This document shows positions 44,810 to 53,413 of a stretch of DNA of 64,000 nucleotides, one piece after another; position 1 is the stretch's first letter; every line of letters starts with the position of its first letter. This stretch comes from an uncultured Candidatus Saccharibacteria bacterium (lineage in GTDB: Bacteria > Patescibacteriota > Saccharimonadia > Saccharimonadales > UBA4665), in contig CALBGR010000017.1 in the NCBI GenBank assembly GCA_937892705.1, positions 62,001 through 126,000 on the forward strand, in the 5' to 3' direction. The notes beneath the pieces were generated by a model. That model saw nothing but the letters and a program-made list of their open reading frames with translations. It was not told where the DNA came from and did no database searches. Made by a program: the position numbers and the translations under genes.

Positions 44810-46551
44810 GACTTTTGCTCCTCCTTAGACTCTGAAGCCGCCAGCGCCTTGTTTGGATCTTCAATATCAGCATCAACTTTGGTTTCAGGTAGCTCAACAC
44901 CTTCTTCCGGTTCAAATATCGTACCCGGTTTATGCGCATCCTTATGGTGATGATCGTCAGTCTTTTTCTTCTTCGGTCTTAGGCTAAACTTCTTTTTATG
45001 CTCTTCTTTATGATTTTCGTCTGGCTGTTTTTTCTTTGCTGCATCATCCTTCGCTGCTTCAGGCTGCTTAGCGGCTTCTGTCTGCTTTTCTTCATCGGCC
45101 GGTTTTTTGTCAGCTGCCTGCACTAAACACTTTGCTTTCAGTGCCTCGCGAGCTGCAATATACGTCGGCGACTCATCAGTGCCATCGTCTTCCGGACCTA
45201 CCTGTGCAGCATATTCTTTTACAGCTTTTTTCATAGCTTCTATATCAAAGGATTCGCCTGGATTCATATTCACGACGATATCCAGAAGCAATTGCTGCTC
45301 CATAAAATTGTACGTCTCACCAATTGCTTGATTAAACAGCTTGTAAAGATTTTTACCTTTTTCATAATCTGCAGCTGCTTCTTCAGAAAGTTCAGACCCA
45401 AAGTGAGTATATTCTTCGGCTTGCGCATACGCGGCTAAAGCTTTGTTCGTCTGTACAGCCAAAGCCTTTTGGCGCTTATTATGCCCGGCACCACCTACAC
45501 GCGTCACACTTAGTCCGGTGCTAATCGCAGGGCGCATCACTTCCCGGAACACTTCCATATCCAAAATCCACTGACCATCAGTCATAGACATGACGTTAGT
45601 TGGCAAGTAGGCCGTAATATCACCACCTGGCGCGTATACAATTGGCAGGATAGTTTGGGTTGCATTGTTGCGACTCAGCTTACCAGCACGTTCTACGAGT
45701 GATGAATGGACATAGAACATGTCACCTGGATACGAGTCACGTCCCGGGCTTACACCAGCAAGCAATGAAATTTCTCGATATGCCATTGCATGACTTGTCA
45801 AATCATCATAAATAACCAATGTATCCTCACCCAAGTACTGCCACAAGTATTCACCCATTGCCGCCGCCACATACGGCGCCAAATAGTTCAGCACTAGCGA
45901 TTCAAACATCGTCGCCGCAATCACAATCGTCTTATGAAGCGCACCATTAGTTTCGAGCCGATCTACCAGCTCTATCAAATCTGCTCGACGCTTACCTATC
46001 AGCACGTATATCGTCGTAATATCAGTACTGCGCTGGTTAATAGCAATTTGAGTTGCTAGTGAGCTTTTGCCGCTTTTACCATCACCAAGTAGCGCCATAC
46101 GTTGCCCGCGTGCCAAAGAGTACAGAATATCAAGCGTAATAATCCCCGTTTCAAGCGGTGTATCAAGCAGTTCACGCTCATACAGCATCGGTGCATTATG
46201 GAAAATCGGCCACGTTCCATCCGGTTCAATCGGACCCTTGCCGTCAAGCGGTTCGCCAAGTACTGAAATAACCCGTCCTCGATAATTCTCGCCAACACGT
46301 GTCACCAATTTCTCATGCTGTAATACTGCTATCATGCCAATCGTCACACTCGTTGACCCAAGATGAAGCACCACCACATAGTCTTCGTAAATGTGATGCA
46401 CATACCCCTTGCTGCCGTCTTCAAACATAACTACCGCATGTATGTTAATCGGCTGAAGACCCCGAACACGCACCAAAAACTTATCAACGCTAATAACTTC
46501 GCCAATCGGCTTACCGCTCGCAACCAGTTTTTCAAACTGTGTATGTGCCAT
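44806..46551 (-). CDS. atpA: F1 ATPase alpha subunit with a long charged C-terminal extension
   Basis: 581 aa. P-loop 'GDGKSGKS' (residues 156-163; GDRQTGKT is usual) and the arginine finger in 'STGLSVTRVGGAGH' are present. After the normal end a ~90-residue low-complexity tail rich in Lys, Glu, Asp and His follows (for example 'KKKKTDDHHHKDAHKPG'), which ordinary alpha subunits (~505-515 aa) do not have. It abuts atpH directly and overlaps atpG by 4 bp. Confidence 0.95.
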   Translation of the reverse strand: MAHTQFEKLVASGKPIGEVISVDKFLVRVRGLQPINIHAVVMFEDGSKGYVHHIYEDYVVVLHLGSTSVTIGMIAVLQHEKLVTRVGENYRGRVISVLGEPLDGKGPIEPDGTWPIFHNAPMLYERELLDTPLETGIITLDILYSLARGQRMALLGDGKSGKSSLATQIAINQRSTDITTIYVLIGKRRADLIELVDRLETNGALHKTIVIAATMFESLVLNYLAPYVAAAMGEYLWQYLGEDTLVIYDDLTSHAMAYREISLLAGVSPGRDSYPGDMFYVHSSLVERAGKLSRNNATQTILPIVYAPGGDITAYLPTNVMSMTDGQWILDMEVFREVMRPAISTGLSVTRVGGAGHNKRQKALAVQTNKALAAYAQAEEYTHFGSELSEEAAADYEKGKNLYKLFNQAIGETYNFMEQQLLLDIVVNMNPGESFDIEAMKKAVKEYAAQVGPEDDGTDESPTYIAAREALKAKCLVQAADKKPADEEKQTEAAKQPEAAKDDAAKKKQPDENHKEEHKKKFSLRPKKKKTDDHHHKDAHKPGTIFEPEEGVELPETKVDADIEDPNKALAASESKEEQKS

Positions 46552-47073
46552 CTACTGCCTCGCTACTACTGATTTAATGGCTTGCACCAGCGCTGGCCGC
46601 TCGTCCTTAAATCGTTTACGCAAACTAAAGTCATAAATATGGTCAGGTGTACGTACAACACAACCGCCAATAATCGCCGGCTGCAAACCAATTGTTATCA
46701 ATGCGCTTGGATGTAAATTCTGACGAATCCACGTCACTAACTGCCCCGTAATATTGGGCGCAGGATCAACTGCAAAAGTAACCTGTATATTTGGCGCTTT
46801 TTCCTTTACCCCTCGTAAGGAGTTCAGTAGCCGTTTACGTTCATTGAGATTAGTAATATCTATATTGTTGAGCGTAATTACCTCTACAAGCGCCCGACTC
46901 ATTGCCGGAATAGTAAGCGGCTGATCCGGTGTGCGAATAGCCTGCTCCTCCAAAGCATAATCTACCTGCTCAATTTCACGTAACACTCGTGAAACATCAG
47001 CCCGCCCAATCAGTGCAGGCGGGAGTCCAAACCGCGTGTCACCGTCGATTTTTACCGCATGACTCATAGCCAC
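46552..47073 (-). CDS. atpH: F1 ATPase delta (OSCP) subunit
   Basis: 173 aa. The C-terminal OSCP signature is visible in 'LQPAIIGGCVVRTPDHIYDFSLRKRF'. The N-terminal helical domain is poorly conserved. It normally links the alpha subunits to the peripheral stalk. It overlaps the b-like gene by 10 bp and ends at the atpA start. Confidence 0.87.
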   Translation of the reverse strand: MAMSHAVKIDGDTRFGLPPALIGRADVSRVLREIEQVDYALEEQAIRTPDQPLTIPAMSRALVEVITLNNIDITNLNERKRLLNSLRGVKEKAPNIQVTFAVDPAPNITGQLVTWIRQNLHPSALITIGLQPAIIGGCVVRTPDHIYDFSLRKRFKDERPALVQAIKSVVARQ

Positions 47074-47699
47074 ATATCCCTTCGCATCGATTCTTTTTGA
47101 GCTTCCATTTCGCGCAAGATAAGCGGCATTTGATCTTTAAGATCGATCTGCTGACCAACAGCTTTCAGTACATAATAACTAACGATTTCCGCCATATTCG
47201 CTTCAAATTCGGCAATCATCTTGGTCTTTTCCGCTTCTACATCCTTCTTCAGCTGCTGCATTAGCGCTACTTGCTGTTCCTGCGCAGCCGCCACCGTCTT
47301 ATTTAAGGAATCAACCGCAGCCTGTTGCACATCTTTAATAGACTGTTGATATGCAGCAAACTCTTCTTCCAGCTTGCCGCTGATTTCTTTTTTGAGATAT
47401 TCATTAATTTCAGAAGTAGTTAAACGCAAATCCTGCTGCAAGAACATTGCATTTTCGCTAATAACCTTCTGGAAATCAAGCCGTGCTTTATTGCGCAACT
47501 CTTCATGAAATTCCTTACTGAATATGTGGTATATGTTGTCTTGCATGAGCTTTTCATATGACTCAGCAAGCTCTTTTTTAGATTTTTGCTTGTCTTTACC
47601 GTCTTTCTTTTTGTCGCCTGAAGCTAGCACCGCTACCAAAATAATCAACGCCACACCTATAACTGATGCGCCAATTATTATAATGAGAGTCTTATCCAT
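47064..47699 (-). CDS. atpF: F-type ATPase b-like peripheral stalk subunit
   Basis: 211 aa, longer than the usual 150-175. One N-terminal membrane helix (about residues 4-26), a Lys-rich hinge ('SGDKKKDGKDKQKSKKE') and a long coiled coil from about residue 42 to the end. This is b topology, supported by its place before atpH. The membrane helix lacks an obvious charged residue of the kind that contacts subunit a, and no subunit a gene is nearby. Confidence 0.8.
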   Translation of the reverse strand: MDKTLIIIIGASVIGVALIILVAVLASGDKKKDGKDKQKSKKELAESYEKLMQDNIYHIFSKEFHEELRNKARLDFQKVISENAMFLQQDLRLTTSEINEYLKKEISGKLEEEFAAYQQSIKDVQQAAVDSLNKTVAAAQEQQVALMQQLKKDVEAEKTKMIAEFEANMAEIVSYYVLKAVGQQIDLKDQMPLILREMEAQKESMRRDMWL

Positions 47700-47724
47700 A
47701 GCTAGCCCACCACTCTTTCAATAA

Positions 47725-48627
47725 TCATAACCTTAATAACAAATATACCGTAAACAGTCCGATTATCAAAACCAAGATACTCGTCAAAATAACCTGTAAA
47801 AGTCCGCGCAAAATAGATTTTTTAGAAAGCGGATTACGTCCGATTGAGATGATTGCACTGCGGACACCGGCATACAGCAGTACCAGCGCAATAATAATCG
47901 TAATGGTTGTAATAGCCACACTCAAATACAGCCGAAACTGACTTACTGGCTTATTGGCAATTTGCTGGCCTACCCGCTCGAGTAGTCTTGGCACATTAGC
48001 TTTTGTACTGATGTCTTCGGGGTTTTTACGTATGTCAATTGCAATAGGTATCACACCAATACCAACTTGCTTGAATACATTACCGTTTGTATCTTTTAAT
48101 GTCGTACTGCCTATGAGATTATTTTTGCCGTCAAAGCTTGCCAACGCTTTACCAAATAAGATTTTCTGTTTTGGACTAGACTTCATTAGCGTACCGTTCA
48201 ATGATGAAATCACTAATGTATCACCTGCCTCTATTGGCCCATTCTCATTAGTCACCATCGCATCGTACCGGCCAGTTGTTGCCACAAACACCTGATTCGC
48301 TGCAGTGTTACTAGAGATAGTAATCGGCAAATCATTTGTGCTAACTACTACCCCAAATGCCTTATTAAGCTGTTTTTGGGTTGCAGTTACTACTTTTGAC
48401 GGTTCTTTTTCATCTGGCTGTACAACTGTACCTACCCGAAACCGAACATCAGCATAATATGGCTGCGGCGTAAGACCGTCTTGCTCAAGTGTTTTTACCT
48501 CTTTGTTCTTGTTTTGGCTGTTTTGGTCCTCAGTTTGTGCAGACACTACCGCACTACCAATAACACCCACTACCAATGCACAAACCAAAGCAGAAAATAT
48601 CTTTATCTTTCGAAACATAATTTTCAA
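47725..48627 (-). CDS. Exported protein with C-terminal c-subunit-like hairpin lacking the carboxylate
   Basis: 300 aa from a TTG with GAGG 8 nt upstream. Signal peptide (ends VVSAQ, ~residue 31), then an extracytoplasmic beta-rich domain of ~190 residues ('VFVATTGRYDAMVTNENGPI', 'GDTLVISSLNGTLMKSS', 'FGKALASFDG', a module seen in CPR surface proteins), then helix 1 (~233-262), the loop 'GRNPLSKKS' (263-271) and helix 2 (~272-298). Helix-loop-helix size, orientation and the R-N-P loop match ATP synthase subunit c. But helix 1 lacks the GxGxGxG pattern, and the position 20 residues after the loop Arg, where the essential Asp/Glu sits, is Ile284. It occupies the c-gene position before atpF, with 25 bp between. 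TATACT lies further upstream. Confidence 0.75.
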   Translation of the reverse strand: MKIMFRKIKIFSALVCALVVGVIGSAVVSAQTEDQNSQNKNKEVKTLEQDGLTPQPYYADVRFRVGTVVQPDEKEPSKVVTATQKQLNKAFGVVVSTNDLPITISSNTAANQVFVATTGRYDAMVTNENGPIEAGDTLVISSLNGTLMKSSPKQKILFGKALASFDGKNNLIGSTTLKDTNGNVFKQVGIGVIPIAIDIRKNPEDISTKANVPRLLERVGQQIANKPVSQFRLYLSVAITTITIIIALVLLYAGVRSAIISIGRNPLSKKSILRGLLQVILTSILVLIIGLFTVYLLLRL

Positions 48628-48656
48628 TTCAGCAACCTCAGTGAGACGCTTATGCT

Positions 48657-49805
48657 TTAAGTATACAAGATTTCACGCAAGGTTTGTACGGTATAATCTA
48701 TATCTTCTTTAGACGTATCTTTTCCTAATGTAAAGCGCAAACTCGCTCGGGCATCCTCATCAGAGACACCCATAGCCTTAAGCACATGACTCGGCTCCTC
48801 ATTGCTTGCACTACATGCTGACCCCGCAGCTGCTAAAATACCTCTCTCGTCCAACGCAAAAATAAGCCGCTCATTATCCTTGCCAGGCAGTGTCACATGC
48901 ACATTATTCGGCAAACGATGCTTACGCGACCCATTTATAACAATCTCTGAAAATTGCTCGCTCAAGCGTTCAATAAAATAATTCTGAAGTTCACGCATAT
49001 GTTCAACGCTTTCATGACGCATGCTTTGTGCTTTCTCTAAAGCTGTTGCAAAACCAATTGCTTGCGCAACATTCTCCGTTCCGCTCCGAATGTTTCGCTC
49101 CTGACCACCACCCTCTATTTGCGGCTTAAGCTGGACGTGGCTCGCCACAAACAAAGCACCTGACTGCTTCGGACCGTAAATCTTTCCACCATTGACCGTC
49201 ATCAAGTCCACACCAAGCCGCGACACATGCAAATCTAAATAATTTCCCGCCTGACATGCATCAGTATGCAAAAATAGCGGCAACAAATTACCTGTTTTAC
49301 GACGTTCTTCCCGAACACGCTGCACAAGCTGCGCCACCTGACGAATCGGCTGAATTGTACCCACCTCATTATTTGCATACATGACACTAATGAGTACTGT
49401 CTTATCGGTAATAAGACCAGGCAACGCTTCAAGATCAACTGTTCCATCAGCAGCAACCGGAATGCGCGCATGAGCAAAATTCTCCGCAGGAGCCAAAACT
49501 GACTCATGTTCAATGCCGCTTACCAAAAGCTCAGCATCAGGGTACTGTTGAAGCACCCCCTTAATAGCCAAGTTATTTGCTTCAGTACCACCAGCAGTAA
49601 AAACAATCTCACTTGGCCGAGCACCGATAGTCTGCGCCACCTTGCTACGAGCTGCATCCAAATCCTTTTTTACAGCCTGAGCTGCAAGGTAAGTTGCCGA
49701 AGGATTATGAAATTTATCAGTAAAATAGGAACGCATTGCATCAAACACCGCTGGATCAAGCGGTGTAGCCGCAGCATAATCAAGATAAATTGTCTTACGA
49801 ACCAT
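48657..49805 (-). CDS. Cysteine desulfurase (NifS/IscS family)
   Basis: 382 aa. Fold-type I PLP enzyme: 'IYLDYAAATPLDPAVFDAM', 'SGIEHESVL' (His), PLP Lys in 'MTVNGGKIYGPKQSGALF' (the residue before the Lys is Gly instead of the usual His), catalytic Cys loop 'AAGSACSASNEEPSHVLKAMG'. It supplies sulfur for tRNA thiolation (mnmA is in this window) and possibly Fe-S clusters; no iscU gene is adjacent. TATACT (49815-49820) lies 9 nt before the ATG. Confidence 0.93.
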   Translation of the reverse strand: MVRKTIYLDYAAATPLDPAVFDAMRSYFTDKFHNPSATYLAAQAVKKDLDAARSKVAQTIGARPSEIVFTAGGTEANNLAIKGVLQQYPDAELLVSGIEHESVLAPAENFAHARIPVAADGTVDLEALPGLITDKTVLISVMYANNEVGTIQPIRQVAQLVQRVREERRKTGNLLPLFLHTDACQAGNYLDLHVSRLGVDLMTVNGGKIYGPKQSGALFVASHVQLKPQIEGGGQERNIRSGTENVAQAIGFATALEKAQSMRHESVEHMRELQNYFIERLSEQFSEIVINGSRKHRLPNNVHVTLPGKDNERLIFALDERGILAAAGSACSASNEEPSHVLKAMGVSDEDARASLRFTLGKDTSKEDIDYTVQTLREILYT

Positions 49806-49814
49806 CTACTAATA

Positions 49815-49820
49815 AGTATA
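49815..49820 (-). promoter_or_regulatory. -10 box of the cysteine desulfurase gene
   Basis: TATACT on the minus strand, 9 nt before the ATG at 49805. Confidence 0.55.
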
Positions 49821-49832
49821 GCGCAGCAAGGT

Positions 49833-50207
49833 TTAGATCATGCCAAGCATGCGTCGGTACTCAGCATCTACACGCTGTGTATAGGCGCGTACCGCTTGCT
49901 TAAAGTTGCGCAATTCTTCTGGTGAAAGCGCCTGATACGACGCGGCACCTTGTGATTTTACAATGCCACTTGGCCGCACATCATAACGAGTAGTAACAGC
50001 CTGGTGCTTACCCTTCTCGTCAAACCACTCTTCATGCCACACCCACGTATATTCATCCAAACAGAAAAACTCACGACGATGATTCTTTGGCAATGGACCA
50101 AATAACTGCCCACCAATACGTGCTTCAAAGTGGATAAGCGCTTTCTTAAAACGTGCCTTCCTATCGGCCGCACGCTGTTTTAAAAGGCTACTAAGCGGAT
50201 TGATCAT
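49833..50207 (-). CDS. Hypothetical protein, 124 aa
   Basis: Soluble, basic at the N-terminus, with a Trp/Phe-rich centre ('FFCLDEYTWVWHEEWFDEKGK') that looks like a structured domain. Family not recognised. A strong GAGGAGG lies 9 nt before the ATG, inside the preceding small gene, which it overlaps by 17 bp. Part of the metG - tatD - small ORF operon. Confidence 0.65.
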   Translation of the reverse strand: MINPLSSLLKQRAADRKARFKKALIHFEARIGGQLFGPLPKNHRREFFCLDEYTWVWHEEWFDEKGKHQAVTTRYDVRPSGIVKSQGAASYQALSPEELRNFKQAVRAYTQRVDAEYRRMLGMI

Positions 50208-50319
50208 AATCTGGAGCCTCCTCCGCGTTCGCTAAAGCACGCAAAACTTGCGACCTGCGTTCTTTTATATCAGGTATATATTCTGGCGAAACAGCTGCTT
50301 CGTGGTTAAACTCACTCAT
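50191..50319 (-). CDS. Small ORF, 42 aa, between tatD and the 124-aa gene
   Basis: Reads MSEFNHEAAVSPEYIPDIKE and on to '...LANAEEAPDYDQSA'. It fills the gap between the tatD stop and the next gene with only 4 bp free, and its end overlaps the next start by 17 bp, as in translational coupling. It is acidic with no membrane segment. Its ribosome-binding site is weak. Function unknown. Confidence 0.55.
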   Translation of the reverse strand: MSEFNHEAAVSPEYIPDIKERRSQVLRALANAEEAPDYDQSA

Positions 50320-50323
50320 AGTC

Positions 50324-51139
50324 TTATATGTTAAACAGTTTTCGAGCGTTGGTAGTGGTCGCTTCGGCTAATTCCTGTAATTTATCACCTCTTAATTGAG
50401 CCAGAAACTCCCCTACTGTACGCACGTGTTTTAACTGACAAATTGTACCACGGTACGGAATTGGTGTCAAGAATGGCGCATCTGTTTCAAGGAGTAACCT
50501 ACCCAAAGGCACCTTTTTTGCCGCTTCCAGCTGTTCTTCACGTTTCGTAAACGTCATAATACCATTCAGACCCACATACAGACTCTCTCGCGCTAGAACC
50601 TGTTCTAAGTCTTCCTTGGTACTACTAAAGCTGTGTACCACCCCCGTAACCCCTGGATACTGATCAATAATTGGCCAGAAATCCGAAAACGCCTCTCGAA
50701 CATGAAATATCACCGGTAAATTATGTTTCTGTGCTAAATCCAGTTGAAACTTAAATATCTCTATTTGTGCCTCTTTCGGAGAATGGTTGTAATAAAAATC
50801 CAACCCACACTCACCAATCGCCTTTACTTTCGGCTTTTTCAGTAAGCTTTTGAATAGATCTAACTTCTCAGGATTATCAAGATGATCTTGCGCCTCGTGT
50901 GGATGAATACCAATACTTGCCCACAACCCCTCTCTATCCTGCACACACTCAACTGCCAATTCGCTATCTGGTGCAGTAGTACCTACACACATCGCTCGAG
51001 TAACACCAACTGCCTTGGCATCGGCCAACACCGGTTCAATATCGGTTATTCCACCTTTAACCCATTTTTCGTGAACCGGTGTCGTGTCCCGCAAAATTTC
51101 ATGAATATGACAATGCGTATCAAAAAATTCCATACTCAT
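50324..51139 (-). CDS. tatD: TatD family metal-dependent hydrolase/DNase
   Basis: 271 aa, TIM barrel with metal ligands in 'FFDTHCHIHE', 'IGECGLDFYYN', 'VIFHVREAF', 'VVHSFSS' and 'LLETDAPFLTP'. Family members act as 3'-5' DNA exonucleases or other hydrolases. It follows metG by 3 bp, a very common arrangement. Confidence 0.93.
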   Translation of the reverse strand: MSMEFFDTHCHIHEILRDTTPVHEKWVKGGITDIEPVLADAKAVGVTRAMCVGTTAPDSELAVECVQDREGLWASIGIHPHEAQDHLDNPEKLDLFKSLLKKPKVKAIGECGLDFYYNHSPKEAQIEIFKFQLDLAQKHNLPVIFHVREAFSDFWPIIDQYPGVTGVVHSFSSTKEDLEQVLARESLYVGLNGIMTFTKREEQLEAAKKVPLGRLLLETDAPFLTPIPYRGTICQLKHVRTVGEFLAQLRGDKLQELAEATTTNARKLFNI

Positions 51140-51142
51140 ACA

Positions 51143-52597
51143 CTACCCCTGGGCTAGAGGCTGATCGTACTTTGGGAAAAGTGTTTCTTTGAGTGGACGA
51201 ACCACGCCTTCTGAGAAGATATTGCGGATCTTTACCGCAGTATCTGGCATAAACGGTTCAAGCAAATTGGCAATTTCCAGCAAGTAACTCGCCTGGTATG
51301 CAAGCACTTCGCGCAAGTGGTCAGTATCGTTTTCTTTAGCAATGACCCATGGTTTTGTGTCGTCAATGTAGCGGTTCAAACCACGGACGCTATCCCAAAT
51401 ACTTTCGAGCGCACGATCAAAGCGACATTCACTGATAGCTTCTTCAATCGGCCCCGTATCGTGGCTTGCCGGCGGAATCTCCCCGATGATACCGTTTTGA
51501 TATTTCATAATCATTGCAGCTGTTCGCTGTACAGCGTTACCAAGTTCGTTGGCAAGCTCATTATTGTAGGCAAGCTCAAACTTCTCCCATGTGAAATCAC
51601 CGTCTTCATACGATGGTATATGGCGCAAGAAGTAGTACCGAAAAGCATCAACACCATACTTCTCAATAATCTCATGTGGCGAGATGACATTGCCAAGACT
51701 CTTGCTCATCTTCTGGCCATCAACATTGATAAAGCCATGCACATACAGTTTTGATGGAAGTGCCACACCCAAACTCATCAGCATAGCTGGCCAAATTGCG
51801 GCATGGAAGCGAATTATATCTTTGCCGATTACCTGCACATTAGCCGGCCAGAAGTTTTTGAAATCCTCATGCTCCGGATATCCAAGCACTGTAATATAGT
51901 TCATTAGCGCCTCAAACCAAACATACATCACCTGCGTGTCGTCGCCCGGCACTGGAACACCCCAAGACAGCTTATCTTTCGGACGACTAATACTTATATC
52001 CTCAAGACCTTCATTTAGTAGCGACAAAATCTCATTTTTGCGGGTCGCTGGCACAATTTCAAATTGCCCAGATTCGATTGCCTTGCGAATTTGGTCAGTA
52101 TATTTACTTAATGCGAAAAAGTAGTTTTCCTCTTCAAGCTTCTGATACGCCTGCGGATGATTAGGATTGGTACGTTCAGGATCTACCTGCCCTTCAGGCA
52201 CAAACTCTTCCTGGCGAACATCATACCAGCCAGTATATTTAGCCTTATATATATCCTTCTCCAACGCTTTCCATACTAATTGCGCCCGCTGCTCATGCCC
52301 AGGATCAGTCGTGCGGATAAAACGATCATTACTAGCATTGAGCAACCTACAAAGCTCACGGTATTTCTGACTTACCTCATCGGTAAACTGCTTCGGTGTT
52401 TTTCCAAGACTAGCCGCCTTTTCAGCCACCTTTGTACCATGCTCATCAGTACCTGTACTAAAGATGACTGGCACTTTTTTCGCACGCGCATGACGTGCCA
52501 ATACATCGGCCATAATTAACTCCATTGCAAAACCAATGTGCGGATCACCATTTACATAAGGAATTGAAGTTGTAACGTAGTAATTATTCGCTTTCAT
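51143..52597 (-). CDS. metG: Methionyl-tRNA synthetase
   Basis: 484 aa, class I synthetase without the C-terminal tRNA-binding domain. The first signature reads 'YVNGDPHIGFAME', with Phe in place of the last His of HIGH; the second is intact, 'KMSKSLGNV'. No zinc-knuckle Cys cluster is evident. TACAAT (52606-52611) lies 8 nt before the ATG. It heads the operon metG - tatD - 42 aa - 124 aa. Confidence 0.95.
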   Translation of the reverse strand: MKANNYYVTTSIPYVNGDPHIGFAMELIMADVLARHARAKKVPVIFSTGTDEHGTKVAEKAASLGKTPKQFTDEVSQKYRELCRLLNASNDRFIRTTDPGHEQRAQLVWKALEKDIYKAKYTGWYDVRQEEFVPEGQVDPERTNPNHPQAYQKLEEENYFFALSKYTDQIRKAIESGQFEIVPATRKNEILSLLNEGLEDISISRPKDKLSWGVPVPGDDTQVMYVWFEALMNYITVLGYPEHEDFKNFWPANVQVIGKDIIRFHAAIWPAMLMSLGVALPSKLYVHGFINVDGQKMSKSLGNVISPHEIIEKYGVDAFRYYFLRHIPSYEDGDFTWEKFELAYNNELANELGNAVQRTAAMIMKYQNGIIGEIPPASHDTGPIEEAISECRFDRALESIWDSVRGLNRYIDDTKPWVIAKENDTDHLREVLAYQASYLLEIANLLEPFMPDTAVKIRNIFSEGVVRPLKETLFPKYDQPLAQG

Positions 52598-52653
52598 CGT
52601 TAAGTATTGTACCCAGTTTCATTAAATAGTAGAAAACAAAACCCGAGAGAAAC

Positions 52654-52680
52654 GAAAAAGAGCCTGCCCTTAGCAGGGCA
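52654..52680 (-). terminator. Rho-independent terminator after the HIT gene
   Basis: TGCCCT-TAGC-AGGGCA stem-loop followed on the minus strand by AGGCTCTTTTTC. Confidence 0.65.
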
Positions 52681-52733
52681 TCATGAGCAACAGCTTTTGA
52701 TAACTTGAAGTTTGCATTACCTATTAGTATACC

Positions 52734-53144
52734 TTACTTCAGTAGTTTTGCGACTTCTTTCGCTTCAGTTTCGTCCAGATCAGTAAACAAATCAGCTTCA
52801 AACTGCTCCGAAACTTTATATAGATAATCCTCAAAATACCGAGGATATACATGAAAATGCACGTGATCTATTTTAAGTCTGCTTTGTTTCAAAAACGGTC
52901 GATAATTTTGACGAATATCGCAGCCGTCTCCGAGCTTACCAATAATTTTCTTCTCAATGAAAAAGATCAAATCAAAAATATCAGCAAGTTCTTCTTTAGT
53001 AAGCCCCCACGGTTCTTCGATATGACGTTTTGGAATCACCAAAAAATGCCCCGGCACCTTTCGAGGATTACTCAAAATAGCGTGCGCAGTCTTATTTTCT
53101 TTCAGTATGCGATCTTTTACAGCACAAAATGGACAACTTTTCAT
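52734..53144 (-). CDS. HIT family protein
   Basis: 136 aa from the ATG at 53144 (MKSCPFC). 'SCPFCAVKDRIL', 'GHFLVIPKRHIE' and the histidine triad 'HVHFHVYPR' are present. HIT proteins hydrolyse nucleoside phosphoramidates, dinucleoside polyphosphates or similar. TACAGT (53152-53157) lies 7 nt before this ATG, which argues against the longer open frame from 53183. Confidence 0.9.
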   Translation of the reverse strand: MKSCPFCAVKDRILKENKTAHAILSNPRKVPGHFLVIPKRHIEEPWGLTKEELADIFDLIFFIEKKIIGKLGDGCDIRQNYRPFLKQSRLKIDHVHFHVYPRYFEDYLYKVSEQFEADLFTDLDETEAKEVAKLLK

Positions 53145-53186
53145 ATGTATAACTGTACAGAAAATAACACATTTCCCAAACAAAAA

Positions 53187-53205
53187 AGTCGGTATTATAC
53201 CGACT
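53187..53205 (-). terminator. Rho-independent terminator after tRNA-Leu(TAA)
   Basis: Stem AGTCGG(TAT)/(ATA)CCGACT followed on the minus strand by TTTTTT, 8 bp beyond the tRNA 3' end. Confidence 0.85.
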
Positions 53206-53212
53206 CTTTCGT

Positions 53213-53300
53213 TGGTGGGCGAGGAGGGACTCGAACCCTCAAGCCTTATTCAGGCAACGGATTTTAAGTCCGTCGCGTATACCAATTCCGCCACTCGCCC
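53213..53300 (-). tRNA. tRNA-Leu(TAA)
   Basis: Class II tRNA with acceptor GGGCGAG/CTCGCCC, anticodon loop CTTAAAA (anticodon TAA), a long variable arm, T-loop TTCGAGT and encoded CCA. Confidence 0.96.
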
Positions 53301-53320
53301 TAAAAAGTAATAAACAAAAA

Positions 53321-53344
53321 CTCCACTTTCATCTAAAAGTGGAG
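53321..53344 (-). terminator. Rho-independent terminator overlapping the tRNA-Cys CCA end
   Basis: CTCCACTTT/AAAGTGGAG stem (CTCC of the 3' tRNA end forms part of it), then TTTTTG on the minus strand. Confidence 0.8.
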
Positions 53345-53413
53345 GCACCTACGGGATTCGAACCCGTGTACGCGGTTTTGCAGACCGCTGCGTAACCACT
53401 CCGCCAAGGCGCC
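53340..53413 (-). tRNA. tRNA-Cys(GCA)
   Basis: Acceptor GGCGCCT/AGGTGCC, anticodon stem GCGGT/ACCGC, loop CTGCAAA with anticodon GCA, T-loop TTCGAAT, encoded CCA. Confidence 0.96.

Noticed and set aside
42301..46551. Interpretation as an N-type Na+ ATPase or V-type ATPase
   Set aside because: The gene order and subunit lengths are F-type, and the N-ATPase genes (Q, R) and V-type subunits are absent.
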